16,448 nucleotides of DNA from Marinobacterium sp. xm-d-530. Lineage in GTDB: Bacteria > Pseudomonadota > Gammaproteobacteria > Pseudomonadales > Balneatricaceae. This document shows, one piece after another, positions 1 to 8,491 of the stretch. Position 1 is the stretch's first letter. Every line of letters starts with the position of its first letter. The notes beneath the pieces are model-generated. The model was given only the letters and a program-made list of their open reading frames with translations. It had not been told where the DNA came from and ran no database searches. Both the position numbers and the translations under genes were made by a program. The stretch covers positions 1 through 16,448 of the forward strand of contig CATEEE010000213.1 of NCBI GenBank assembly GCA_949499045.1, given 5' to 3'.

Positions 1-174
1 ATCTAAATCTTGCTCAAGAAAAACATTACGCTAAATGAATTCACATATAGGTTGCTTGTCTTGTTAAGCTTTTGTGCTCAACTTCAACAAGCGCCCACAC
101 GCATTACCTGATTAATTGTTAAAGAGCGTGCCACCGATCTCTTGGTGGCTGCTTGAGCACTCGTCTCAAGCGAG
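1..174 (-). other. rRNA operon 5' leader (boxB-boxA-boxC antitermination region)
   Basis: On the minus strand the leader contains two hairpins, CTTGAG/CTCAAG (152-157 with 165-170) and GCCACC/GGTGGC (130-135 with 144-149), the second in the boxB position. Next is boxA GCTCTTTAACAA (116-127), identical to the core NusB/NusE-binding element of rRNA leaders, then a boxC-like GTGTGGGCGCTTG (88-100). This order, boxB-boxA-boxC, is that of E. coli rrn leaders, where NusA, NusB, NusE, NusG and SuhB assemble to suppress Rho termination and aid rRNA folding. The 16S gene itself is not reached; by comparison with the E. coli spacing it should start within some tens of bases left of position 1. A 16S-23S spacer also carries a boxA, but the promoter just upstream argues for the operon leader. 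Confidence 0.8.
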
Positions 175-180
175 GTGCGT

Positions 181-250
181 ATATTACCGACACCCGATTT
201 TTATTCAACCCCTTTTTTGTAAAAAAACACACTTTTTTACACATTTAATT
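181..250 (-). promoter_or_regulatory. rRNA operon promoter (P1-like) with A/T-rich UP region
   Basis: Read on the minus strand, a -35 TTGAAT (203-208) and a -10 TAATAT (181-186) are separated by 16 bp, the short spacing typical of rrn P1 promoters. The sequence after the -10 is ACGCACCTC, resembling the GC-rich discriminator of rRNA promoters. Upstream (209-250) is a run of A and T tracts that fits an UP element binding the RNA polymerase alpha subunit. Transcription should start near 172-175 and run leftward out of the window. The identification rests on the boxB/boxA/boxC leader immediately downstream. I see no convincing second promoter (P2). Confidence 0.75.
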
Positions 251-269
251 TTCTAGAGATTGCTGCAAC

Positions 270-301
270 GAAAAACGCACCTTAGAAAAGGTGCGTTTTT
301 A
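270..301 (-). terminator. Rho-independent terminator after der (bidirectional shape)
   Basis: A perfect 13-bp stem (271-283 with 288-300, core ACGCACCT/AGGTGCGT) closes on a 4-nt loop. The stem flanks are A5 and T5, so the structure has a U-tract on either strand. It lies 18 bases beyond the der stop codon and ends the long minus-strand run before the rRNA promoter begins at about 250, insulating the two transcription units. Confidence 0.9.
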
Positions 302-318
302 TGTGCTTATATGAAAGA

Positions 319-1755
319 TTAACGCTTACGCTTTTTATCTTTCTCTCGCTTCTTAAGCTCTTTAATGTGCTGGCGATGCCTCTCTTTTTTCGCCTCTTGA
401 CGTCCAGAGAGCTTATTAACACGTCCCGAAAATGGGTTATCACCTGTTTTAAACAGGAATCGAATCGGTGTGCCACGCACTTTAAGCAGTGAGGTAAACC
501 GATTTTCAAGGTAACGCTTGTAAGACCCCGGCAAAGCATTAGTCTGATTTCCGTGCACCACAATAATCGGTGGGTTAGATCCACCCTGGTGGGCAAAGCG
601 CAATTTAATACGACGATTATTAACGGCAGGGGGTTGATGATCAGCCACAACATCTTCAAGCAGACGGGTCAGTTCATTGGTAGACCATTTTTTCATTGCA
701 CATCGGTAAGCCTCATTGACCGAACGATATAGATCACCAACACCTGTCCCATGCAGAGCCGAGATGAAGTGAAAACGTGCAAAGGTAGCAAACCCCATAC
801 GACGCTCAACTTGAGTTTTCACTTTCTCTTTTGCTTCATAATCCATGCCGTCCCACTTATTCAGTGCAACAACCAAAGCACGACCAGAATCGATCACGAA
901 ACCCAACATGTTTAGATCTTGCTCAGTAACACCATCACGCGCATCAATAATGGCGACAACGACATTGGCATCTTTTATAGCCTGAAGCGTTTTAATGATA
1001 GAGAATTTCTCTACAGCCTCAGTCACCTGACGACGACGGCGAACACCTGCCGTATCGATAAGTGTATATGGCTGTCCATCTCGCTCGTAAGGGATGTAAA
1101 TACTGTCTCGAGTCGTACCGGCGTGGTCATAAACCACTACACGCTCTTCCCCTAACATTCGGTTTACTAGTGTAGATTTACCCACATTAGGTCGACCAAC
1201 AATGGCGATACGGATATTGCCATCATCTTCCTCTTCAGGCTCTGCACCCTCTTCAGGGTATGGCACACCAGCCTCATCTAAGGTCATATCAATCAATTGA
1301 CGTACGCCGCGACCATGGGCTGCAGCAATGGATAGCGGGTCTCCGAGGCCTAGCGCATAGAAATCAGAACGAGCGATATCAGGATCCAGCCCATCGGTCT
1401 TATTGACCACTAAATAGACTTTCTTCTCGTGGCGACGCAGATGATCAGCGATCATTTCATCAGCCGGATTGATACCAGCACGAGCATCCACAAGGAACAG
1501 AACGATATCGGCTTCTTCGACCGCCTGAAAAGACTGCTGGGCCATTTCACGATCAATACCACTCTCATCACCAGTAATACCACCCGTATCAATGACAATG
1601 TAGTCTCGCTCACCTAAATCACCCTCACCGTACTTGCGGTCACGTGTTAATCCAGGAAGGTCAGCAACCAGCGCATCACGCGATCTGGTCAAGCGATTAA
1701 AAAGGGTCGATTTACCGACATTAGGGCGCCCGATTAGGGCAATTACCGGAAGCAT
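319..1755 (-). CDS. der: Ribosome assembly GTPase Der (EngA)
   Basis: Der is a cytoplasmic GTPase with two tandem G domains that is essential for 50S subunit maturation. Both domains are intact: GRPNVGKS at residues 9-16, DTGG at 56-59 and NKTD at 118-121 in the first; GRPNVGKS at 187-194, DTAG at 234-237 and NKWD at 299-302 in the second. An acidic linker (about 168-180) joins them, a KH-like domain follows, and the end is a very basic tail rich in K and R. The length, 478 residues, is normal for the family. I chose the ATG at 1755 because the conserved N-terminus begins there and AGGTGAG lies 6 bases upstream; a longer reading to 1791 adds 12 unsupported residues. It is the last gene of the minus-strand run, 81 bases after bamB. 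That gap can fold over its ribosome binding site (see the 1763-1805 entry). Confidence 0.97.
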   Translation of the reverse strand: MLPVIALIGRPNVGKSTLFNRLTRSRDALVADLPGLTRDRKYGEGDLGERDYIVIDTGGITGDESGIDREMAQQSFQAVEEADIVLFLVDARAGINPADEMIADHLRRHEKKVYLVVNKTDGLDPDIARSDFYALGLGDPLSIAAAHGRGVRQLIDMTLDEAGVPYPEEGAEPEEEDDGNIRIAIVGRPNVGKSTLVNRMLGEERVVVYDHAGTTRDSIYIPYERDGQPYTLIDTAGVRRRRQVTEAVEKFSIIKTLQAIKDANVVVAIIDARDGVTEQDLNMLGFVIDSGRALVVALNKWDGMDYEAKEKVKTQVERRMGFATFARFHFISALHGTGVGDLYRSVNEAYRCAMKKWSTNELTRLLEDVVADHQPPAVNNRRIKLRFAHQGGSNPPIIVVHGNQTNALPGSYKRYLENRFTSLLKVRGTPIRFLFKTGDNPFSGRVNKLSGRQEAKKERHRQHIKELKKREKDKKRKR

Positions 1756-1762
1756 AGTGCTC

Positions 1763-1805
1763 ACCTGAATCCAAAAAACAGAAAGCGGCAACCCGGTATT
1801 CAGGT
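1763..1805 (-). promoter_or_regulatory. Possible hairpin covering the der ribosome binding site
   Basis: In the bamB-der gap, ACCTGAAT (minus strand, 1798-1805) is exactly complementary to ATTCAGGT (1763-1770), with a 27-base loop. The distal arm contains the AGG of the der Shine-Dalgarno sequence AGGTGAG, so pairing would hide it. The sequence shows the complementarity; a regulatory role is inference. The loop is long and the stem is short, so it may be only weakly stable. Confidence 0.35.
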
Positions 1806-1836
1806 CACCGCCTTATATAAAATTAAAAGGCTTTAG

Positions 1837-2985
1837 CTATTTTAGCGTTAAAGCACTCAATTTACCCGAGTTACTGAGCACAAAAGTTGTATCGCCCACC
1901 ACGACAGGATCAGCCGTAACAGGAGAACCACCTAAACTGATACGAGCGACTGGTCGACCATCAATTTGCGACAGCGCATGCAAGTAACCCAAAGCATCCC
2001 CGAAAACCACTTCGTTGCCGAGCACCACGGGTGCGGATAGTCCACGATTAGAAAAATCAGAGTTGCGCCACACACTGGCTGACGATGATACATCAAACGC
2101 TTCAACTGCGCCCTTTGCATCGACCGCATAGACATTACCAAAACCTACAGCAAGTTCTTGATAGGTAGAGAAAGATTGAGTCCAGACAGTAGACGTAGTA
2201 CGAGGGTTTATCGCAACAACACGACCTTGATAACCACCTGTCAGAATTAGATCGTTTGCTATTGCAAAGCCACCATCCAAATCCATAAGACGCTCAAATT
2301 CAGAACGCCCCATCGCATCAGTGGCACGAACTTCCCAAGCAGGAATCCCGGTTTCACCGGCCAACGCAACCACCTTACCGTTGGCAAATCCAGCTACCAC
2401 ACCATCACTAAGCATCAGAGGTGTACCTGTTCCACGGAGTGTTAGCGCAGGCTCTTGTGCATCATAGACCCAACGAGGCTCACCCGTTATGCGATCAAAG
2501 GCCGCTAGTTGACCATTGACCTGCTGGACAACAACCAGTGAAGTACCAGTCTGAGGCTGCGCTGTCACCTCGGACTTCAATTGAGCTCGCCACAGCTCAG
2601 AACCATCTTTAACTGATAGCGCAATCAGTTCGGCACTATCAAGAACGACCAACGCAAGATCAAATCCTGCACCGACGCCCGCACTAATGTCTGCATCGAG
2701 ATCAACACTCCAATTAAGTGCACCAGATTCCAGTGCGAAGGAGGAGATCCGCCCTTGCTTATCGGAGATCACTATCGACTCATTAGTTATGCCTGGCTTA
2801 AACTGATGAAACTCATCCCCAAACGACGCACCCACATCTGCACTCCAGACAACGTCGAAGGATTTCTCTTGTTCGAAGGCGACCAACTCTTGTGGGCCTG
2901 ACTCTTTTTCACCAGAAAAAACGCCACAACCTGACAAAACGCCAGCTGTCATGGCTGCAATAAAGGCACGTCTCATGAGATTCAT
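1837..2985 (-). CDS. bamB: Outer membrane protein assembly lipoprotein BamB
   Basis: BamB is the periplasmic beta-propeller lipoprotein of the BAM complex, which inserts beta-barrel proteins into the outer membrane. The N-terminus is a lipoprotein signal: arginines at 5-6, a hydrophobic stretch, then the lipobox LSGC with the lipidated cysteine at residue 20. The remainder of the 382 residues shows repeated PQQ-like propeller blades with recurring patterns such as AFDRITGEPRWVYD and ALSVKDGSELWRA. The length is close to that of E. coli BamB. The ATG overlaps the yfgM stop codon (TAATG), implying translational coupling, and GGAG lies about 10 bases upstream. The yfgM-bamB-der order is conserved across gammaproteobacteria. 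Confidence 0.95.
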   Translation of the reverse strand: MNLMRRAFIAAMTAGVLSGCGVFSGEKESGPQELVAFEQEKSFDVVWSADVGASFGDEFHQFKPGITNESIVISDKQGRISSFALESGALNWSVDLDADISAGVGAGFDLALVVLDSAELIALSVKDGSELWRAQLKSEVTAQPQTGTSLVVVQQVNGQLAAFDRITGEPRWVYDAQEPALTLRGTGTPLMLSDGVVAGFANGKVVALAGETGIPAWEVRATDAMGRSEFERLMDLDGGFAIANDLILTGGYQGRVVAINPRTTSTVWTQSFSTYQELAVGFGNVYAVDAKGAVEAFDVSSSASVWRNSDFSNRGLSAPVVLGNEVVFGDALGYLHALSQIDGRPVARISLGGSPVTADPVVVGDTTFVLSNSGKLSALTLK

Positions 2986-3641
2986 TAAGAAGCATCTCCA
3001 GTCGCTAAATCATCATACTTAAGTTTGATCACCTGCTTACGCTGCGGATCGGCCGATGCCATGGCCACCTCATATGAAGCTCTCGCTTCGGAAGCGTCAC
3101 CCAATGCAGCGGCAACATCACCTTGGACTTCTGCAAACAGTGAAGGAAAATCTGAGCCATCCAATTGCGCCAATGACGCTTTAGCTGCTTCAGCTTGACC
3201 TAACCCTAATTGCACTTTCGCTTTACGGATTGAGGCCAACGACTGCATACCCAAAGGCGAGACTTCACTAGAAATTACATAATCAAGCTGTTCAAGCGCA
3301 CCTTCTAGATTGCCAGCGTTGACTGATACACGCGCTAACACCATTGCCGCCATAGGGGCATAGGCGCTCGATGCATAATCTTCGCGAAGGTCTTTACCTA
3401 CCTGAATCAATGACGTTACGGCGGCATCATCCAATGGCAAACCCGTTGCGACAGGATTGAGAATCGACTCATACATTGCGGAAGCGTTGGCAGCAAAGTC
3501 ATCTTGATACTGATTCCAGCCACGCCAACCAAAAACAGCAGCCACAGCAATGACAACCCCCATAATTAGAGATTTGCCGTTTTCCTTCCACCAACTTTTG
3601 AGCGCTTCAACCTGCTCTTCTTCTGTACGTAGCTCAGCCAC
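2985..3641 (-). CDS. yfgM: YfgM-like inner membrane tetratricopeptide protein
   Basis: This is a member of the YfgM family, single-pass inner membrane proteins with a periplasmic tetratricopeptide-like domain; E. coli YfgM associates with PpiD and the SecYEG translocon. Numbered from the GTG start, a short acidic cytoplasmic N-terminus is followed by one membrane segment (about residues 23-41, before GWRGWNQYQ) and alanine-rich helical repeats to the end at residue 218. I chose GTG at 3641 because GGAGAG lies 4 bases upstream and the family begins near here. A TTG at 3653 would add 4 residues and has no clear ribosome binding site. It starts 14 bases after hisS stops and its own stop overlaps the bamB start by one base. 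Confidence 0.88.
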   Translation of the reverse strand: MAELRTEEEQVEALKSWWKENGKSLIMGVVIAVAAVFGWRGWNQYQDDFAANASAMYESILNPVATGLPLDDAAVTSLIQVGKDLREDYASSAYAPMAAMVLARVSVNAGNLEGALEQLDYVISSEVSPLGMQSLASIRKAKVQLGLGQAEAAKASLAQLDGSDFPSLFAEVQGDVAAALGDASEARASYEVAMASADPQRKQVIKLKYDDLATGDAS

Positions 3642-3655
3642 AATACTCTCCAAAC

Positions 3656-4933
<1,278 letters not shown>

Positions 4934-4960
4934 TTTTATAACCCGTAATGTGCGATCTAG

Positions 4961-5947
4961 TTATCGCGATAATGTTAAACGGGCTACATTCTTTCTGGTA
5001 TGAGGTTCTAAATCAACTGTTGAGCCATCAAAAGTTACAGAACTGACTGCATTTGCACGCCCAATGACAATTGAAAACGGCGCTTTACCTGTGATTGTTA
5101 GATCTTGCCCTTTCTTTGACAAACCATTAAACAGTGCTTCACCAGTTGAATCTTTGACATTCAACCAACTGACATCACTAAATTTAATCGTCAAACCATC
5201 TGAACCACTTGAGATAACAGGCGAAGCTGTAAGGGGTTCATTAGGTTCAGAAGGATCAGTCGGTTTAGGTTGCTCAGTTTTAACAGGAACATTCGCTGTT
5301 TTTGACTCAAGATCTGGCGTTTCTGCTGGCTTTGGCAGCTCGATCGCTTTGGGGGGCTCCGCTTCAGTAGATAGATCACTCTCTTGAGTCAATGTTTTGA
5401 TTGGAATAGTCAGGCCCTCAGACTCACCACCCAATGGCGGAAGTAGCTGACTGCTCTGCTGATCTTCTGGTTCAGCGCTACCAAACAAATCTGACATCCC
5501 TAGTGATGGCCAATTAATTTTGGTGGCACCAAAAGCCAACCCAGCCAAAATAGCCGCAATGATAACCAACCGAAAGAGCAGCGTTAACAGAGAGCTTGCA
5601 CGACGTGGGTTGAGTTTCATCATTGTACCGGCAGTCGCTGATCCGGCAGTTTTTATTGCAGAGCGTCGCTTAACAGGTCGATCACCAATAGCCGTATTGT
5701 ATTGATCAACAAAAGGCTCTGGATCCAAGCCAACACGATTACAGTAGTTGCGAATATAACCTCGCGCAAAGACTGGCTGACCTAACTGATCTAACTCGCC
5801 CGCTTCAATCGCAGAAAAAACAGCACTGGTTAGCTTAAGATCACGCTGCAGTGCACCTGCAGAAATACCCAATGATTCACGGGCAGCAATCAGCTTATGG
5901 TTTTCAAATCCTGAGAGGCTATCGCCCAGTAGATCATGGTCTGTCAC
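4961..5947 (-). CDS. rodZ: Cytoskeletal bitopic protein RodZ
   Basis: RodZ links the MreB actin-like cytoskeleton to the cell-wall elongation machinery and helps keep rod shape. The order of parts is that of the family: a cytoplasmic helix-turn-helix domain (about residues 18-85, with LIAARESLGIS and ARGYIRNYC), a basic juxtamembrane stretch (93-116), one membrane segment (about 120-141), a long periplasmic linker rich in P, E, S and T (about 155-245), and a C-terminal beta-rich domain of the DUF4115 type (about 250-328, containing WLNVKD). The total is 328 residues. The start is GTG and overlaps the pilW stop as GTGA, so translation is probably coupled. No ispG follows, unlike in E. coli and Pseudomonas. 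Confidence 0.92.
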   Translation of the reverse strand: MTDHDLLGDSLSGFENHKLIAARESLGISAGALQRDLKLTSAVFSAIEAGELDQLGQPVFARGYIRNYCNRVGLDPEPFVDQYNTAIGDRPVKRRSAIKTAGSATAGTMMKLNPRRASSLLTLLFRLVIIAAILAGLAFGATKINWPSLGMSDLFGSAEPEDQQSSQLLPPLGGESEGLTIPIKTLTQESDLSTEAEPPKAIELPKPAETPDLESKTANVPVKTEQPKPTDPSEPNEPLTASPVISSGSDGLTIKFSDVSWLNVKDSTGEALFNGLSKKGQDLTITGKAPFSIVIGRANAVSSVTFDGSTVDLEPHTRKNVARLTLSR

Positions 5948-6717
5948 AGGCCAGTATCCTTAAATTTATTATACTCTTCGGAATTCGGATAAAGGTTCTT
6001 CAAAAGAAGCGCATAACTTGCTGCTTTTGAGGGATTCCCACTATGTCTGGCTAACCTTACACCAACCCAAAGACTTTTGGCAAAGTGCTGAGTCTCTTGA
6101 GCATCAAGCTGCTGCTGAAAAATTGCATAGTGCTGAGCTGCCAGTGACGCCTGGCCATTATCTAAGTAGAGATCAGCAAGCTCAATATGAGCCGTCACTC
6201 GTTGAGGAGACAAGGTGACCGATCGATTAAAGACGTGCTCCGCTGCAGCATCACGATCGATTAATCGGTAGCAGCGACCCAAGTTTTCAAAAGCTTGAGC
6301 TCGCCGTGTATAGAAGGGATCTTCTGTTGATCTTGCTAACGCTTTGCAAGCTTCTTCGAAACGCCGCTGAGAAAAAAGAAAGGCACCATAATTATTAAAG
6401 ATCATGGCAGAGTTAGGGTCTGCCTGGGTGGCTCTTTGAAAATATTGATCAGCCAGCTCTGGCTCTCGCTCGGCTTGAAACACCATAGCCAAACCATTGA
6501 GCGCAGGGGCATAGCCAGGATCGGCCAACGCAGCTTGCTGAAGAGACTCTTTTGCCGATGACGTATCACCCGCTTGAAGATATTGCATACCAAGCTTGGT
6601 GTAGGCCGCTAGGGCCGATTGATCTACACGGCCTTTAGGTTGCTCACTCGACGAAAAAGCGGAGCATCCCACCAAAAGGATAGTGAAAGAGAGAGTAACT
6701 ACTTTGAATAGAGACAC
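5944..6717 (-). CDS. pilW: Type IV pilus biogenesis lipoprotein PilW/PilF
   Basis: PilW (called PilF in Pseudomonas) is an outer membrane lipoprotein made of tetratricopeptide repeats that acts as pilotin for the PilQ secretin of type IV pili. The N-terminus is a lipoprotein signal with lipobox LVGC and cysteine at residue 18. From about residue 35 onward there are several TPR units, recognisable by patterns such as AKESLQQAALADPGYAPALN, AMIFNNYGAFLFSQRRFEEA and AENLGRCY-like helices. The length, 257 residues, matches the family. The start is GTG; upstream only a weak AACGG is visible. It sits 62 bases after rlmN and overlaps rodZ by 4 bases. The presence of this gene suggests type IV pili are made, though no other pilus gene is in the window. 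Confidence 0.9.
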   Translation of the reverse strand: MSLFKVVTLSFTILLVGCSAFSSSEQPKGRVDQSALAAYTKLGMQYLQAGDTSSAKESLQQAALADPGYAPALNGLAMVFQAEREPELADQYFQRATQADPNSAMIFNNYGAFLFSQRRFEEACKALARSTEDPFYTRRAQAFENLGRCYRLIDRDAAAEHVFNRSVTLSPQRVTAHIELADLYLDNGQASLAAQHYAIFQQQLDAQETQHFAKSLWVGVRLARHSGNPSKAASYALLLKNLYPNSEEYNKFKDTGL

Positions 6718-6730
6718 AAAATACCGTTTA

Positions 6731-6749
6731 GAAACTTAACGTTAGTTTC
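6731..6749. repeat. 19-bp imperfect palindrome between rlmN and pilW
   Basis: GAAACT (6731-6736) and AGTTTC (6744-6749) form a perfect inverted repeat around a 7-base centre that itself contains the palindrome AACGTT. It occupies the only gap of any size in the rlmN-to-bamB run. It could be an operator or a small RNA hairpin. There is no T-tract, so it does not look like a terminator. Its function is unknown. Confidence 0.4.
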
Positions 6750-6779
6750 ATTAACGATAGTAGAATAGCGTGAATAAAG

Positions 6780-7889
6780 CTAGCTCGTTTGATTGTGAAG
6801 TTCGATGTACTTCGCACTACGACGAGTCTTATCCTCAACCTGGCCGACGAGCTGACCACAGGCCGCATCCACATCATCGCCACGAGTACGACGAACCGTT
6901 GTCAATATATTCCCTTTCAACATCTCAGACTTGAACGCTTGAATAGCTTGCTCAGAGGGACGGTCGTATCCAGAGTTTGGAAATGGATTGAATGGAATCA
7001 GATTAAGTTTACAGGGTACCTGACGAAGCAGCTTAACGAGCTGACGAGCATGCTCACGCTGATCGTTTACTCCGGCAATCAGTGTGTATTCGATCGTCGC
7101 AACACGTCGATCAGACAGTTTATCGAAGTAGCGTTTAACCGAAGCCATAAGCTCTTCGATCGGGTAGCGCTTATTGATAGGCACTAACTGATCACGCAGT
7201 TCATTATTTGGGGCGTGCAGAGAGATCGCCAATGAGACATCTGCACCCAACTCAGCAAGCTTGTCGATTTTAGGAACCACACCGGCAGTACTCAAGGTCA
7301 CACGACGCTTAGATAGACCGTAGGCATTATCTTCCATCATCAACTGCACTGCATCGAACACAGCATCAAAGTTCATCAACGGCTCACCCATGCCCATTAA
7401 CACGACGTTGGATACGCGTCGTTCACCACTTGGGTCAAACGGCCCAAAGGAACGAATAGCGACACGAAGCTGAGCGATGATTTCCGCAGCGCTTAGGTTT
7501 CGGTTAAAACCTTGTTTACCTGTTGAACAGAAGCTGCAGTCCAAAGAACAACCCACCTGTGAAGAGACACAGAGTGTGCGGCGATCTCCTTCCGGGATCA
7601 ATACCATCTCAATTGCTGAACCGCCATCCATCTGAATAACCCACTTACGAGTACCATCTTTGGATGTTTTATCCAGCAAAACCTCAGGCTCACGAATTTC
7701 AGCAACCTCAGCCAAACGCTCACGTAGCACTTTGCTGATGTTCGTCATCTCATCAAACGAACTAGCACCCTGCTGGTGAATCCACTTGAGGACTTGAGTT
7801 GCACGAAAACGTTTTTCACCCATCTCCTCAAAGAAATCTTCGAGTTTAGTAGGTGATAGACCGATAAGGTTTACTTTCTGTTCTGCCAT
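6780..7889 (-). CDS. rlmN: Dual-specificity RNA methyltransferase RlmN (23S A2503 / tRNA A37)
   Basis: RlmN is a radical-SAM enzyme that makes 2-methyladenosine in 23S rRNA (A2503) and certain tRNAs (A37). The [4Fe-4S]-binding CxxxCxxC motif is C114, C118 and C121; the conserved methyl-carrying cysteine is in DAACGQL at 344. Glycine-rich MGMGEPL (165-171) is the SAM-binding element, and LSLHAPN-type and NLIPFNPFP motifs follow. The protein has 369 residues, a normal length. I chose the ATG at 7889, giving MAEQKVNLIGLS, which fits the family; a TTG at 7925 would lie in the loop of the ndk terminator hairpin and is rejected. No good Shine-Dalgarno sequence is visible before the ATG. Its Fe-S cluster ties it functionally to the isc operon upstream. 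Confidence 0.96.
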   Translation of the reverse strand: MAEQKVNLIGLSPTKLEDFFEEMGEKRFRATQVLKWIHQQGASSFDEMTNISKVLRERLAEVAEIREPEVLLDKTSKDGTRKWVIQMDGGSAIEMVLIPEGDRRTLCVSSQVGCSLDCSFCSTGKQGFNRNLSAAEIIAQLRVAIRSFGPFDPSGERRVSNVVLMGMGEPLMNFDAVFDAVQLMMEDNAYGLSKRRVTLSTAGVVPKIDKLAELGADVSLAISLHAPNNELRDQLVPINKRYPIEELMASVKRYFDKLSDRRVATIEYTLIAGVNDQREHARQLVKLLRQVPCKLNLIPFNPFPNSGYDRPSEQAIQAFKSEMLKGNILTTVRRTRGDDVDAACGQLVGQVEDKTRRSAKYIELHNQTS

Positions 7890-7901
7890 GAGCTTTGGAC
7901 C

Positions 7902-7938
7902 AAAAAAAAGGCGCCCTCCGATCAACGGAGGGCACCTT
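7902..7938 (-). terminator. Terminator after ndk, directly before rlmN
   Basis: On the minus strand a 13-bp stem (7926-7938 with 7908-7920, one G.U pair, core GCCCTCCG/CGGAGGGC) with a 5-base loop is followed by eight T residues (7902-7909). It begins 8 bases after the ndk stop and its T-tract ends only 12 bases before the rlmN ATG. It should end most ndk transcripts; leakage through it may feed rlmN and the genes beyond. Confidence 0.9.
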
Positions 7939-7946
7939 GGGCGCTA

Positions 7947-8354
7947 TTATGCGCCGAAGAAGTATTCGATTTCGCGTGCTGCAGAAGTAGCAGAATCAGA
8001 ACCGTGTACTGCGTTCGCATCGATAGACTCAGCGAAGTCACGACGGATAGTACCTTCAGCTGCTTCCTGCGGGTTAGTCGCACCCATTAGTTCACGGTTT
8101 TTAGCGATAGCGTTTTCGCCTTCAAGAACCTGAACAACAACTGGACCAGATGTCATGAAAGACACTAGATCGCCAAAGAAAGGACGCTCTTTGTGCTCTG
8201 CATAGAAACCTTCAGCATCAGCTTGTGAAAGCTGCTTCATCTGCATAGCAGAAACTTTTAGGCCTGCTTTTTCGAAACGAGAAACGATCTCACCGATAAC
8301 GTTTTTAGCAACCGCATCTGGTTTGATGATAGATAGAGTACGTTCAGTAGCCAT
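7947..8354 (-). CDS. ndk: Nucleoside diphosphate kinase
   Basis: Ndk moves the gamma-phosphate of ATP to other nucleoside diphosphates through a phosphohistidine, balancing NTP and dNTP pools. The active-site motif NAVHGSDS is present with the catalytic histidine at residue 117, as are the N-terminal TLSIIKPDAV and the conserved FYAEHKERPFF and MTSGPVV stretches. At 135 residues it is about eight shorter than the usual 143: it stops right after the YFF of the last helix (ending FFGA), lacking the short C-terminal tail found in E. coli and Pseudomonas. AAAGGA precedes the ATG. It has its own -10 box and terminator and so appears to be a separate single-gene unit between isc and rlmN. Confidence 0.96.
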   Translation of the reverse strand: MATERTLSIIKPDAVAKNVIGEIVSRFEKAGLKVSAMQMKQLSQADAEGFYAEHKERPFFGDLVSFMTSGPVVVQVLEGENAIAKNRELMGATNPQEAAEGTIRRDFAESIDANAVHGSDSATSAAREIEYFFGA

Positions 8355-8400
8355 GACTGTGTAATCCTTTAGTTAAATTAAGGGTTAAATTTGTGCGCGG

Positions 8401-8406
8401 ATTATA
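8401..8406 (-). promoter_or_regulatory. Probable -10 box of the ndk promoter
   Basis: The minus strand reads TATAAT exactly at 8401-8406, followed by GC-rich sequence, and 47 bases upstream of the ndk ATG. It lies downstream of the fdx terminator, where a new promoter is expected. The -35 at 17 bp spacing (TATTTA) is poor, so the promoter may need an activator, or the assignment is only approximate. Confidence 0.5.
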
Positions 8407-8445
8407 CGTTATGCGACGAAAGATAAATAGCCCTTCATCCACAAC

Positions 8446-8470
8446 AAAAAAGGCCCGCAATGCGGACCCT
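8446..8470 (-). terminator. Rho-independent terminator of the isc operon
   Basis: On the minus strand, GGTCCGC (8462-8468) pairs with GCGGGCC (8452-8458) across a 3-base ATT loop with one G.U pair, and a T-tract (8446-8451) follows. It lies 22 bases beyond the fdx stop and closes the isc-hsc-fdx unit before the ndk promoter. Confidence 0.85.
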
Positions 8471-8491
8471 TTCAGTTAGACCCCACCAAAA

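Noticed and set aside
1..174. 16S-23S spacer instead of an rRNA operon leader
   Set aside because: A boxA also occurs in spacers, but a 16-bp-spaced promoter with an rRNA-type discriminator lies just upstream and der ends nearby, so there is no room for a 16S gene to the right.
301..492. Small plus-strand reading frame opposite the end of der
   Set aside because: It is antisense to a certain gene and its composition is what the basic tail of Der gives in reverse; no ribosome binding site or family match.
6780..7925. Longer rlmN starting at TTG 7925
   Set aside because: The added residues would be encoded by the ndk terminator hairpin and do not resemble the family N-terminus; the ATG at 7889 fits.
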